This document shows, piece by piece, positions 26,301 to 41,300 of a stretch of 64,000 nt of DNA. Origin of the DNA: Piscicola geometra (taxonomy: Eukaryota; Annelida; Clitellata; Hirudinida; Piscicolidae). The position numbers and the translations under genes were made by a program. How positions within the stretch are numbered: the stretch's first letter is position 1; every line of letters begins with the position of its first letter. The stretch spans positions 3,437,912 through 3,501,911 of the forward strand of contig OX030956.1 of NCBI GenBank assembly GCA_943735955.1. Direction: 5' to 3'. Under the pieces are notes generated by a model. It had not been told where the DNA came from. It worked only from the letters and a program-made list of their open reading frames with translations, and did no database searches.

Positions 26301-29300
26301 TAAAATGTAGGAGTCTCGAGATGTAGAAAAGTGCGAGACTTGTTCTTTATGGATGAGATAAAAAAAAGTTAAATTATTTTGATTAAAATAAATGCATAAA
26401 GTAATTAAAATAATGATTTTTTTTCAAACACAAAACATAAATATTCAAAATCCCTATGTCCTCTCTTACCAGTTCTAACAATTGATGCAATTTCCTTGGA
26501 AATGCCGTGTTCATTATGAGCAATACACTTGTAGTCTCCAAAATCGGACCTTGTCAGACCATTGATCACCAGGTGTCCCGAGTCCTTGTTGTGATGTAGA
26601 CTGTCGAAAAATTAATTTATAGCATTTTAAAAAACATTTTTCCCACGAATAAACATTCTGTTTAAACTAGATTTTTTTTATTTAAAAATCCTCAAGCATT
26701 TTATTATTATCATCTATGACCTTACTTTTCAATGTTAGAGTACATCTTTTCCCATGTGACTTTAGCTTTTGGATGGCCTTCAGAACGGCAATCCAAGGTG
26801 ACAACCTCTCCCAGCTTAGCTACTTTCACCTTCTCACTTACAAACACTTTTGGAATCTCTGTATATGTTTTAAATTGAATTCTTTGTTTTTTTTATAGAA
26901 GAATATTGAAATAATAATGGTTTATTAATATAATATTTCTATAGCAACTTCATCTTTGTTTTTCAATTGTATTAATAACATGCCTACCTCCAATCCTCAG
27001 AACAATACTTTTGTAAATTTTTCCACGAACAATTAAGTCTTCGCAAACATACAAACCTGATAAAAACGAAACTATTTATTAAGAAAAGGATTATTAATTT
27101 GTTTGTATTATTTCTAATTGTAATGTACTTACTTTCATTTCACATTGATAGTAAGTTAAAAGCAATAAAGTCTGTTTTTATAAAAATGGTTACACACCAG
27201 AGTCATCAGGGGTTAGAGGTGTCGTGGTGACCTTCGCAATGATCCATTCGTGATGTGGAAGAGCCTCATGAGAGATGCTAGTCATTCCCTTGTAAAACTT
27301 CCAGCCAACTCTAGCCTCAGCCGGCTTACCTGGTTAAAAATGTTCTTTACGTCACTAATTAATTAATACTATGCAAAAAACTTTTACTCATTTAGTCAAA
27401 AAAATCATTTAAAAAATCCATATAATATATTTTTACTCGAATGATTAAAAAAATTGAAAATTTAAAACATACTGTCACAATTTAGAGTCATTGTCGTTCC
27501 TTCAACTATTGATATCTCTTTTGACGGAACTTCTATTACCGATACTTTAATATAAAAATGTTTTATAAAATATGGCTGAAATTACTTAAGTAATTCTGAC
27601 ATTTTTTTCCTTTCTGAGCAAATTGCAAATATTTTCAAAATTAATATTTTTACTATTGTATTAATTTTTTCTCAGGCTTACCTCTGTGGAGCCTGATGGT
27701 AGCGTTAGCAATGTCTTGGCCAGCTTCGTTTCTCACTGAACAGATGTAAACTCCTTCGTCACTTTCATTCACGTCAGGAATCCTTTCATCATATGAAGAT
27801 ACAGTGAAATAGTCCAGTTTTTTATATATTTTTATAAATGTTTTACAAATTTTGAAAAAAATGAACTTTAAAAGGTAGTTTACTTCAAAATATGGCCCAT
27901 GAGAAAAGATTTTGACGGTAAAAATCCTTTAAGTTTAGTCCAGTGTATTTGCATTGGTTGGCTGCCTTCTCCTTGGCACACAAGGGTTGCTAGATCTCCT
28001 TGGTGCACTTCTAGGTCTTTTGGGTATATCTGCGCTACTGGTTTTGCTGCAAAAAGACGGCAGTTTTGTTAAATAAATTATAAACTAAAAATTTGAATTT
28101 TTAAAAAATAACTGTACAATTATTTTTCAAATAATTTGTGAACAGTTTTCGATGTTTTATAGCTTAGTAAAAGTTTGATTCAAGTATAATACAACTTTTC
28201 ATGACGGTGGTAGCAAAGGCCTGGGTGGATCTTCCAAGCTGGTCTCTTGCCACACACTTGTACGTTCCTGCGTCTTCCTGAGAGGCTGGTCTTATGATCA
28301 TCTGTTTGAGAAAATTAGTTCCAGTGTATGAAAATTATTAAACGCTTTAACAACTCCATGATAAATAGGAAATTTTAAAAAAACTATTAATGAAATTTCA
28401 GAAATTTTAAATAAAAAAGTCTTAGTTTTTTAAACCTGATCGCCATTGACAACGGCATTTCTGGATAGTTGAACGCCCTCTTCCGATCTCTCCCAAGTTA
28501 AGCTGTACTTCAGCTCGTCAGTGGTACATTGTGGATCAGGCGTAACACATTTCATGAAAATTGTTGATCCTGACGTGAACACTTGATAAGGAGGTTCTAT
28601 GAAAATGTCCTCTGTGTAGAAATTATAAAATAATGTTCAGAATTTAAATTTATAAATGGAATAAGTCATTTAAAAATTCGTCAAATTTGTTTTTGCAAGA
28701 TTTCAAAGATTCTAATAATTTTTGTATGTAAATCGAATAATTTAGATTTTGTTACTAACTTTGCATTTTGATAGTGATGGAAGCGACAGCACTTCCGTAC
28801 TGGTTATTGACGGAGCAAAGGTAAGTACCAACGTCTTTCGGAGAAAACTCTCGTATCACTATTTTGTTTTGATTGACCTACAAGTAAATGTTTAAGGTGA
28901 GGAACCGATGCATTTGTTTAAAAAAAAGATAGAATGAAAAGTGTCAAATTTGCGTGTTTTTAACATTATAAATAGAAAATAACTTACACATTTTTTAAAA
29001 CATGAAAATACAAAATATTCTATTTTGAAGCTATTCAACAACCATCCATCCACCTCAACGTTGCGTTCAAGATTTCCTTCTACTCTTTTCCATGTTACAT
29101 CAGATGGCGAAGCATTGGTCACAAGGCATTCTATTGTTATCTGGTCATTAACCCATGCCACCACTGAGTCCTGCTTTATGACGACTCTTGGCACTAAATA
29201 GTCAAATAATTATTACTTTTTTTCTTAATTGAGTGTTTTAAATGTTAAAAATCTAAAATAAAATTTTAAAAAAATGTTTTTGAAATTTTTAATGAATATA

Positions 29301-32300
29301 TATCGTAAAATCTTTGGACACTAAAAATATTTTTTTTGTTTTTGAGTTAATTATCTCCTCACCGTTGTTTGCACTAGGAACATGCAGAATGGTGTAACCG
29401 AATTGGAAATCTCCTCCTGGTAGGTATAGAGTACACACGTACCTGCCACTGTCTTCGGGTCTCACTTGAGGAATGTAAATTCGATCTGCATCCATCCTCG
29501 CATCTTTGGGATCGGAAAAAAACTTTGTTTTAAATTAAAGCATAATTCATTTCAATAAATAGTTTTCGACAACGAATACTGGTTAAGCATTAGAATAGTT
29601 TTTACTAAAAATAATCTTTTTGAATTTTTAAAATTAGATATTAATAAATTTGTGCATTCTTCTCTTTTTTTATCTCTCACCCAGGGGGAGTTCTCCGTTA
29701 GTCTTATGCCAGTCGTATTTTTGAACGTTAGAGTAGCTCGAGAAACATCTAATCTCGACAGCCTCTCCTGCTTTGGGCTTTTGACTTATCACCGATACTT
29801 TTATACGCACGTCTGGTTCTGCGAATAGAAAATTTTTATTCTTATTGAAAAAAACTATTTATTTATATATTTTTAATCAATATTCTTTTAATTATTTCAA
29901 ATCTATTTTTCATGCGGATACTAGTTTTTACTAACGGACGACTTCCAGCCGAGCCGAGGCCTGTTTGAATTCTCTTTCGTTTTGTCCTGTACACACAAAC
30001 TCCCCTTGGTCGTCAACATCAACACCCTCCATTCTAAGTCCTCCTTTTCCATTATCAACGAATTTATTTCCTAAAGGTTGACCATTCCCACGAGACCATC
30101 TCAAATCTACTTTATCAGGCTGAATAGTATTGATTCATGAAATTTTTTTATGTATTAAGTTGAAAAAATTAATAGATAGAACTTATTGATTATTTTCAAT
30201 ATATATATAAATTATTTACTATTAATTCAATAAAATAAAATACTGATGACAAAAAGTGTTGAAATTGAGTGGGAAAATACCGTTGATTGAGGGTCTTGTT
30301 TGGCAATGCAGTCAAAGTTAGCATTTTCACCAATCAAAACTCTTAATTCTGGCTTTAAAACACCTACCTCAAAGTATCTTTTTTGAGCAGCTAAAAATTA
30401 AAAATTAAAATTAAATTAACATGACATTTGAAATAAAAATCCTGAAATAAATTATATACTCTTTTACTAACCTTCCACAGTCAACTTGGTTCTTCCACTG
30501 ATACGACCAACTGCCGAGACAACTTCACATTCATATATTCCTTCATGCTGCATACGAGCACTGCGGATGTACAAATCATGTTCACCTACGTCCTCCACGT
30601 CGTATGGTATTCTGGGATCTCCATCTTTCATCCAGTAGATGTTGAGGTTGGGAACGTTTGTCTCCACCTTGCACTCTAGGTTGACTTCTTCACCTTCAGT
30701 GACTCTCAGCTCGGAAGGCCTAACCACTACTCGAACCTCGTCTGATTTGAGTTTTGAAAAAAAAATCAAATTTGGAAGTTTTTTACTGATAAATTGTGAT
30801 TTAGTTATTTGTAACAATACGTTAATGGGTTTTTGAGACATTTGAATTTAGTTTTTACTTTCTTTTTTCTTGCATTTCTGGTTTTGACTGTCAGATTTGC
30901 ATCTATAAAAATTTTTTTATGAATTTTATTATTTGAAGATATCTCAATCATAAAAAATAAAAAAAATAATTATAAAATTGTATAGTCAATTACTTTTCAC
31001 AATGCCTTCCCCACAATCCTTCACTGCAGTTTTCGCAAGTTGGAAGTCCGTCATTATCTAAGTAACACTTTGAGTGCCTTTTCAAAATTTATTAGCTTTC
31101 ATTATCTTAGGGATTGAAAAACTCATTTGAAGAAAGATATATTGAGTTTAATTAATTATATATACCTTGAATCGAACTGCCCACATGGGCATGGTCTGCA
31201 GGGAATTCTCAACGATGGATTGCCATAGTACCCTTCCACACAGCTTCCACAATGCTTTCCTCCTGTGTTTTGTTGACAGTCCTGTGTGGGAAAAAATTTA
31301 TCTTTAATTATTGCCATTTTTCAAAAGAAAGTTTTTTAAATTTTTTTTTTTTAATTAATGACATTTTATTTATTAGTAAAAAAGAAAAAACAGTTTTACC
31401 AAACAGTATCCAGTTCGCGGATCGCATCTGTTCGAGTTTCCATGGCATTGACAGTCAGTAACTGGTTTGAGAACACACTCTCCCATAGAAGGGTCGTGAT
31501 ATGACGTTTGCCACTCGTAACCTTGCGCGCATTTCTATCGATTTTAAAAATAAATTTAAATAACTATCTTATAAATATATCTGTACAAATATTGATGGAA
31601 AAGTTTTTTTATAAAATACATTTTGCTAGTTGTTTATATTTTTCACTTACTTCACAAGAAATACCAGCATACTGAGGAGGACAAGTACACTGCTCAATGC
31701 TGTGTACCTTGCTGGACCTGTCAAGCGTGTCTTGCATCAAATGCATATCTTTGGCTTCTTGAAGTACTACATTTCCAATACTCGTAGACTCTTGTCCGTT
31801 GAAAAAAACACCTCGTATTAACAAGCTCTCAAGCGTGGAGAGAAATGCCATAAATTCGTTTTTTGGGATTTTATTTATTTCGTTTCCTTTTGATCGCTCG
31901 AAGAAGCTTGACTGGGGAATTAAGTTATACATTTTATGTTTACATTTTAAAAATATTGTGTGGAAAAATATTTTGTTAGAACGTTTAAGTATTTTTAAAT
32001 GACTTATATTTTTGAATTAAAAAGTTACTTCGTGGATTTTTATGGAATATTTTTTCTTGCGTTGAGAAGTGTCTATGTAGTTATAGAAGTATGAATGGTA
32101 CTGTTTGTTTCGACTCTGAAATTCATTTTAATAATTAATTATTACTTTTTACATATTTTTCAAAGGAATTATAGCAGGGGTGGCAATCTGTGGCAAATCT
32201 TGGGAGGGTCCTACCCAGAATAGGCAACGATCCTGGGGGGGGGGGTTCTGGGTCTTCTACCATTAAGATGGACCCCTCAATACCAAAAAGTGGAAAAGTC

Positions 32301-35300
32301 CGGACCCCAGGACCCCCCCAGGATCACCGCCCATGAATTATAGTCATTAATTTATGAATAATCTAATTTAAAACAATAAATATGTTTCTTACTATAAGTT
32401 TGACATCGGGAGCGACTATTCTTTCCTTTTTCTCTGTATTTCTCAACTTCGGAAACAACTCAAAACTCAATGTGCTTCCATACAGCAAAAACTTGAGAAA
32501 ATTTTGTGTGAATAAAATATATAATTAATTAATAAAATGAGTTTGTTGAAGAAAATTGTATTATTTTACAAAAAATAAATCTAAACAAACTTTATCTGAA
32601 GGAAGAGCAAATGTGAGATTCCAGTATAATTTTTCTTCTGTAGCCTGCGTATAGGGAAGGTTGAACGTCACTTCATCGTGGTGATGAATGTAGTTTTCTG
32701 TGATCGGATTTCCATCTAATGAAATCAGTTTCAGGTCATAGGGATTCAGTCTTTTCTGGAAAAATGATAATGGTGATTAAATATGGAGAAAAAAAATTCT
32801 TTCATAATGTAAAGTGCTCTTTAAAACATAACCAAACCTCATGCCAATAAGCTTGGTATTCGGTGCACTGATCAGTAAGTCCTTTACACCAGCACTTTTT
32901 ACATCCATCCCTTGATAAACCAAAAAATCCACTTATACACCTATCACACCTATGCCCTTCGACATTCTCTTTGCACTCACATCTACCTTGCTGCATGAAT
33001 TCGCTCACACTGCCTTCTGTGTTGCACTCGAATGTTGCTGAAGTTTTGAAAAGAAACATAAAATGCTGTAGTTTTCAACTCAAAAAATGAATTTTTATCA
33101 TTTATTCAAGTTTAATTTTTTTTAATAAAACTTAAATATAACTGATTTACAAAATTAAAAATAATAATAGTTTTTAGTCTTCTATTTTAAGTTAAAGTTT
33201 GATCAAAACTACCGGAACGACAGATAGGTGTTCTTATTCCGTATTCTCTGATATATCCTGTTTCACATTCAGTACATTGAAGACCTGTGTAACCTTCTGG
33301 GCACTCATCACACACGTATGAGCCTCTACCATCTGAGCTACATGATGACTTGAAACTGAAAAAAAGTTTATAAACTGAAAATGAAACGAGAGGTCTTTTT
33401 TCTAATTAATTTGAAAATTCAATATAGTTTTTCCATTTCAAGAAAATACTAACTTCAAATTAGGGTCTGGACTGCAACTACAAGCAGCACATGTATTCCC
33501 TTGTAGATAAAATCCCCATGAGCATGTCTTACAATAGCTCTGATGGCATTCCTGAATTTAAACAAATATTCTTTCAAAATATATTTTGAATTTATAAAAT
33601 CCCATGAATAATTATATGTTGAATAACAAAATTTAAAACTAGTATATGAAATAAAGTGAAACCTTGCATAGACCCGTACGCGGATCACACTCTCCTGAAG
33701 GACAAGAGCATGGCAGACACAGTCCATACTTGGTATTCGGAGTCAATTTCATGTAATAGCCTGGCAGACATTTCTGTAAATGAAGCAGGAAAAACGTTTA
33801 TTTATCGGTTCTGATAAAGGAAACACACGTAAAAAGAATAATTTAATGATATCTTAAACTAATTTATACACCAACCTCACACGATGAGCCCGTGTATGGA
33901 TGAGGGCATTGACAAGCCTCCACTAAATAGGCCCTCCCATCGCTTGAAACCTCTTCAGTCGCCACTACAAGAGAGACGTCAGCAAGCCTTCAATGAGTCG
34001 AAAGTTAAGAAAATCATTAATCACATATATTTATCAGATTTTTCTATAGCCTACTCAAGTTCACGGTGCTGGTTGTAGAACCGGTTGATCATCACTGCGG
34101 AAACATTTCTCAAGACCGACATGAAAACTTCTTTTGGAACTTCTACGCCTTCTGGTAAGCTCCAAGATGGCTGTTAGGAGTAAAATCGTGTTTTTTAATA
34201 TTATTTAACTCTTTTTTTAATTTTAAAAAGTCTTCAATTTTATTTAAGTTTATATATTTTTGTCATGTATTTAATTGAAAATGTTACACAACCTCAAAGA
34301 GTTGTACCCTGCAATGAATTTCTCCTACTCCAAAACTCTCAACTTCACACTTTGCATGTAGCTCTGTACCTCCTCCCTGTATAAAATTTTTTTTTAAATA
34401 TAGGTTCTATTTAAGTTCGGTAAAATAATCACCAAATCAGTTACAAACTAAATTTAAAGCAAACAGCATGTAAAACATAAAAAAACTTCTATTTAAAATA
34501 CATAATTAATGAGAATTGTAATCTTTGATTTTCCATTTTATTCAAACTAGTTAATCAATTTGAACAATTAATTAATCAAATTTATTCAACGTACCTTTAT
34601 TATAACATCGTGCTCATTTCTTCGGCTTTCAAATTGATACTTGTCTATACTTTTCAGGGTGAATCTCATTTCTCCAGCATAGCTTGTTATCTTGAAAGAA
34701 AATAATTTATCATAAATTACTAAATTTTCAAACACACATTTTTTAAAGTTATAATTTTATAAAAATCGTTTGTTTGAAGGTAAAACTCGCTTTGTTGCCA
34801 GTAAATTCCTTCGGCAAGGACCAATAAGTTCCTTGGATGCTTCTCATATTTTGTGGGTCGTATTGGGAGTATATAGGCAAATCAAATAAGGATATCGTTT
34901 GGCCATGTCTATCAACTATTGTAGAAATTCTATCTTCGTGAATCTAAAAGTTTTTCATGATTTTAAAATAATTTGATAAATTATTTGTTATAATAAGCTT
35001 TAATCATTTTTTCTAATGAGCAGTTGTTTCTTGATAAATCTATTTCAAAAGTTGATTACAGTGTGCAAGAAGAGACTACTAGACGTGCAATAATCCGTTT
35101 TGTTGAAGCAGAAGCATTTGAGGCAATCGAGAGGTGTGATTGCCTTCGAGTTGAAGAACGGCTTTGCACAGCGAGTTGTGTATTCAGTAGCTGAAAAATC
35201 AAAATTTAAAATATTTTTAATGAATTCGATATTTTCAATCATGCCAACCACTCACTGATAACATGCAGTATTGTGTCGGGCTCAGCCATAACAGCTCCTT

Positions 35301-38300
35301 TGCTATTGAACACCTCGCACGTGTAGGCTCCTTCGTCGGACTTTCTAACACCATCAATTCGTATTCTCCCAACAACCACTATAGGCCTGCCATTATGCAT
35401 TTCATATGTGACACTTTCGGTGACTCTGGGAGCTTCTCCGACGTGTCCCCAGTTGAGTCTCCACGAAACAAACGGAGGAGGAACTCCCAGAGCTCTGCAT
35501 TCGATCACGACAACATCGCCTTCTTCTGCTGTCAACTCATTCTTTGGAGGCTTAGTGACGCTTGGTGGCACTGTGTATATGCATTTACATATCATTCTCT
35601 CAAGAGAAATATAAAAATTTAAATATATTTCTATAAAAGTATAATCATATAGATCTTTGCAAATGATTTAAATTTATGTAAATTTATTTAAATATAAATT
35701 TTTGAACATTTTTTATTTAATTAATAAAGTTTTACGCACAACATCCCGATTCGTCAGATCTGTCTTGGCAGTCAAACTCTCCATCACAATAGTATCCATA
35801 AGGAATGCATTGTTGCAGTGAAACGCAAGAAAACTGCTTGAAAGTGCAGTTTGTCTGGCTTCTGATTCTCATCGTTTCTTGAATAAAAATAAATTATTGC
35901 AATTAATAATATATTTTTTGAATAACCAAAATTTTTATAAGACTAAACCTAATTTTATGAAAAGTAAGTCAAATTATCATTTACAGACCATCTGTGCAAT
36001 GTTCTTCGTCAGTACCGTCCTTGCAGTCATCCTCGCCATCACACCTCCACATCTTAGTTATGCACTGACCCGTCCTACACTTCACTTGGTTCGGCTCACA
36101 TAACTCGTTTATACCTATGAAAGAAAAATAATATTATTTTATTAATTGAAAATTCTTTATAAATTTTATACAAATTAGTGAATATTGTTTATTGAAAAAC
36201 ATTTGTTCTATTTTTAAAACTAACCACAGTTGGCTTCATCACTCCTGTCTTCGCAGTCAGGATCTCCATCGCACACGTAGCCTTTGTTGATACATTTCCC
36301 GTTTGAACATGGAATTTCGTGAGTGCGGCAGTGCCCATGAGAAATTTCCGGATTTTCTGTTCAAAATTATTTTTGTTTAAATAAAAAAGAATTTTTTACT
36401 GCAATATTTAAGTTATTTGTATTTACTAGTTATGTTTTTTTCAATTGAAAAGTCAAACCGATTTTCTCTACTATCAAGACAGCTTGGGTCACAACTCTTT
36501 TGATTCCATCGCTCAACGTGCAGTAGTACGTGTCCGAGTTGTCTACTTCAGTTTTTTTAAATGTTAACTTGAAGTTATCAACCACAGAGTTTGGTGGAAG
36601 AATCTAAAATTAATGAAAATAAATTAATAATATTAATAATAATAATGTAACTATATCATAAATGTTTTAAATAAAAGATATATTACAATATTTTTGTCTT
36701 ATAATTGTAGATAAATGATCCTTTTAATAAATTCATAATTCGAAAAATTACTGAAAATTATTTCAATACGAACACGCCGAGAGTTACTCCAATGAGGATG
36801 AAACGAAGGAGGAAGGTTGGATCTGCAAATGAATGTGACGTCAACACCGGTTCTGACTTGCAGTCTTGAAGGCGTCACAGTTGCTCTTTCATGATCAATT
36901 TCATCAGTGTTTTCTGAAACATTTTAATAAAATATAAGAATACAAAAATAATAATTATAAATGCTGAATATAAATTTTATGATTCTTGTCTAACCACATC
37001 CTTCTTCATCAGATTTGTCTGAACATTCTGCATAAGTATTGCACTTATAACGAGCATCAATGCAGCTCCCATCTCCACACTGGAATTCATCAGTTCGGCA
37101 TGCAGGCTGTGGCTCCGATGGACGATCTGGGGCTTAATATGAAAAGATACATATGAACAAATATAAAAAACAATTTTTATTGAAATTGTATTCCACTGTT
37201 CTTACCACAATTGAATTCATCGCTTCTATCTTGGCAGTCATAATTTTGATTGCACACAAAATCTTTCGGAATACATTTTCCGTCTCCACATTTGAACTCT
37301 TCATATCTACATTCGGCTATTGAGTGTAGATGCAAAAACTAAACTTCATGGAAAGATTATCAATAAAAAATATTATAAAAACTAATTAAATGATTTTATC
37401 ATGCTCTGGTTGCAAGCTGAAAATATGTAGCAAACAACCATGAAAAATTTATGAATATTATTTTGATGAATTTAAACTTACGGCATCCTCTTTCATCAGA
37501 TCCATCTGGGCACTCCGGGTAGCTGCTGCACTTGTAACGAACATCAATGCAGCTCCCATCTCCACACTGGAACTCATCAGGTCGGCATGTAGGCTGTGGT
37601 TCCGATGGACGATCTGGTACTTGAAAATGTAAAAAAATATTTTTAGATCTTTAAAACAAACTAAAATGAAAAAAATTTATGAAAACTTTAAATATAATAT
37701 AGTATGCTATTGTTATGTAACAAACCACAATTGAATTCATCCATTCTATCGTTGCAATCGTAGTTTCGATTGCAGACAAATTCTCTGGGAATGCAAGTGC
37801 CATCTCCACATTTGAACTCTTCAGGTCTGCATTCTTGTTCTTTATAGTTTGTTGAAAAGAACTTCTTAAAAAATCAAAAATCTTTATATATCAAAAATTA
37901 TGAATTATAAAAAAGGGTTGCGTGGACGTGGTAAGAGAAAACATGGAAAGGTGAGAAAAAAAAGAGATAAATAGAATAATGTGGAATCAATGTGAATGCT
38001 CTGACAGCCCCTAATTAGAGCTTTCGTAAGAAAAAAAGACAAAAATTTATAAATTATTTAAAAATAAGATCCCATGAATAATTCGAAACTATAGTATATA
38101 ATAATAAGTTAAAAATAAATGTAAACTTACCACATCTTTCCTCATCAGATCCATCTGGGCACTCCGGGTAGCTGTTGCACTTGTAGCGCACATCAATGCA
38201 GCTCCCATCTCCACACTGGAACTCATCAGATCGGCATTCTTGTTCTTCATAGTTTATTAAACAATTAATTGTTAAAATAATTCGTAAACGATCAATTTTT

Positions 38301-41300
38301 TTTCTTTATGCGAATAAATTATCAAAAGATTATTAATTTAAAATTATTTTTGTAAAATGAAAGAATTATGTTTTATAACTATACAAAAAATATTATTTTT
38401 AACTGAAAAAAATATATATATAACTTAACTAGCAAACAAAAATCAATGTTATTTGTTAATGATTTGAAGTTACCGCATCCTCTCTCATCAGATCCATCTG
38501 GACATTCCGGGTAGCTGTTGCACTTGTAACGAACATCAATGCAGCTCCCATCTCCACACTGGAACTCATCAGATCTGCACGCAGACGGCCGCTCTGATGG
38601 ACGATCTTGAGCTTGAATAAATCAAAATTGTAGATTAAAATGTTGAGAAATTAATACTTTAAAATCAAAAAATATTTTTTTAATGTTAAAGGCATCAACG
38701 GCAGTTTGATTTATCCGTTTCGTCGTTAAATTCGTAATCTTGATAGTAAGCAAAATCAGTTTACACTTTAAATCTTCTACATTCTAATCTAATAAATTCA
38801 AATTTATTAATCATTAATCTTTAACTTATCATTATCATTATCAAGTATCATTTTTTATATATTTATATTGTAAACCTATTTGAGACTTTATATAACACTT
38901 ATGGGAAATCATAACTGTGAAATGAAGACCTGGGTGTTCAACAAATAGTTTGAGAACTTAAGGAAAAAATAGCTAACCACATCCTTCTTCATCAGATCCA
39001 TCTGGGCACTCCGGGTAGCTGTTGCACTTGTAACGAACATCAATGCAGCTCCCATCTCCACACTGGAACTCATCAGGTCTGCATGCAGGCTGTGGCTCCG
39101 TTGGACGATCTGGTGCTTGAAATTGTTAAAAAATATTTTTAGATCTTTAAAAAAAACTTACAAAATTTTTTTAATGAAAAATTTATAAATCATATATTAT
39201 GCTATTAATTTGTAACAAACCACAATTGAATTCATCTATTCTATCGTTGCAGTCGTAGTTTCGATTGCAGACAAATTCTCTGGGAATGCAAGTGCCATCT
39301 CCACATTTGAACTCTTCAGATCTGCATTCTTGTTCTTTATAGTTTGTTGAAAAGAACTTCTCAAAAAATCAAAAATCTTTATATATCAAAAATTATGAAT
39401 TATAAAAAGGGGTTGCGTGGACGTGGTAAGAGAAAACATGGAAAGGTGAGGAAAAAAAGAGGTAAATAGAATAATTTGGAATCAATGTGAATGCTCTGAC
39501 AGCCCCTAATTAGAGCACTCGTAAGAAAAAAAGATAAAAAGTTGAGAAAGTATTTAAAATAAGATCCCACAACATTTTCGAAACTATCTTCTAAAATTAT
39601 AAGTTAAAAATAAATGTAAACTTACCACATCTTTCCTCATCAGATCCATCTGGGCACTCCGGGTAGCTGTTGCACTTGTAGCGCACATCAATGCAGCTCC
39701 CATCTCCACACTGGAACTCATCAGATCGGCATTCTTGTTCTTCATAGTTTATTAAACAATTAATTTTTAAAATAATTCGTAAACGATCAAATTTTATCTA
39801 TTTATTCGAATAAATTATCAAAAGTTTATTAATTTAAAACTAATTTTGTTAAATGATTATTTTTATATGTTTAAAAAAAAGTTGATTATTGTAAAAGATA
39901 TAATTTGATCTGCTATTGTTATGTAACAAACCACAATTAAATTCATCCATTCTATCGTTGCAGTCATAGTTTCGATTGCAGACAAATTCTCTGGGAATGC
40001 AAGTGCCATCTCCACATTTGAACTCCTCAGCTCTGCATTCTTGTTCTTCGTAGTTTGTTATGAAAAACTTATTAATATTAAAAAACAATTTATGAATCAT
40101 ATTTTTTTTAGTTTGAAGATCTAGATCTAGAAAGAAGTCGAAGCAAAAGAGCTGTAAATAGAAAAGTTTAGAAACATGAATTCACTGTGGCGACCCCTTA
40201 AAAGTTTTAAGAAAACATAATAAAAAAGTTTGAAACTATTTTCAAATGAGATCACAAAAAATATATGATATTATAATATAAAATAAACAATAAACTTGAA
40301 CTCACGGCATCCTTCTTCATCAGATCTATCTGGGCACTCCGGGTAGCTGTTGCACTTGTAACGCACATCTATGCAGCTCCCATCTCCACACTGGAACTCA
40401 TCAGATCTGCATGCAGGCTGTGGTTCCATTGGACGATCTGGTGCTTGAAATTGTGAAAATATAAAAAATCAAATTTTTATAAAATAAATAATAAAAATCG
40501 AAAAAAATTCTGAAAAAATGCACTAACGACATCCAATTTCATCCCTTCCATCCCTGCACTCAGAATTTCGATTGCAAACATACACTCTGGAAATGCATGT
40601 ACCATCTCCACATTCAAACTCTTCAACTCTGCATTCTTGTTTTGGCCGAAAATCTAGAAATATGAAAAATAATTAATCATCTATCAAGTTTGAACTGGAA
40701 ATTTTTTATATATCATTCAAATTGGTTCTGGTTGAACAAATCGATATCTTATAAAACTAACCACATCCTTCTTCATCAGATCCATCTGGGCACTCCGGGT
40801 AGCTGTTGCACTTGTAACGAACATCAATGCAGCTCCCATCTCCACACTGGAACTCATCAGGTCGGCATGTAGGCTGTGGCTCCGTTGGACGATCTGGTTC
40901 TTGAATAAAACACAATTGTATATCAAAATATTGAAAAATAAATACTTCAAAATTTTAAAAACGTTAAATACATTAATGGCAGTTTGATTCATCTATTCCA
41001 TCGGTACTTCAGTAATCTCGATAGTATGAAAAAGGAAAAAACATTTTAAATCTTCTCATTTGAACTCATACCTTCTACATTCTAGTATAGTAGATTTCAA
41101 TTCATCTATAATTAATCTCTAACTTACAGTATCATTCGTTGATTATTCTAAACTCATTTGAAGATATGAATTGGAGATCTGGGTGTTCAACTAATTATTT
41201 GAAAACTTGAGGGAGAAAGCTAACCACATCCTTCCTCATCAGATCCATCTGGGCACTCCGGGTAGCTGTTGCACTTGTAACGCACATCAATGCAGCTCCC

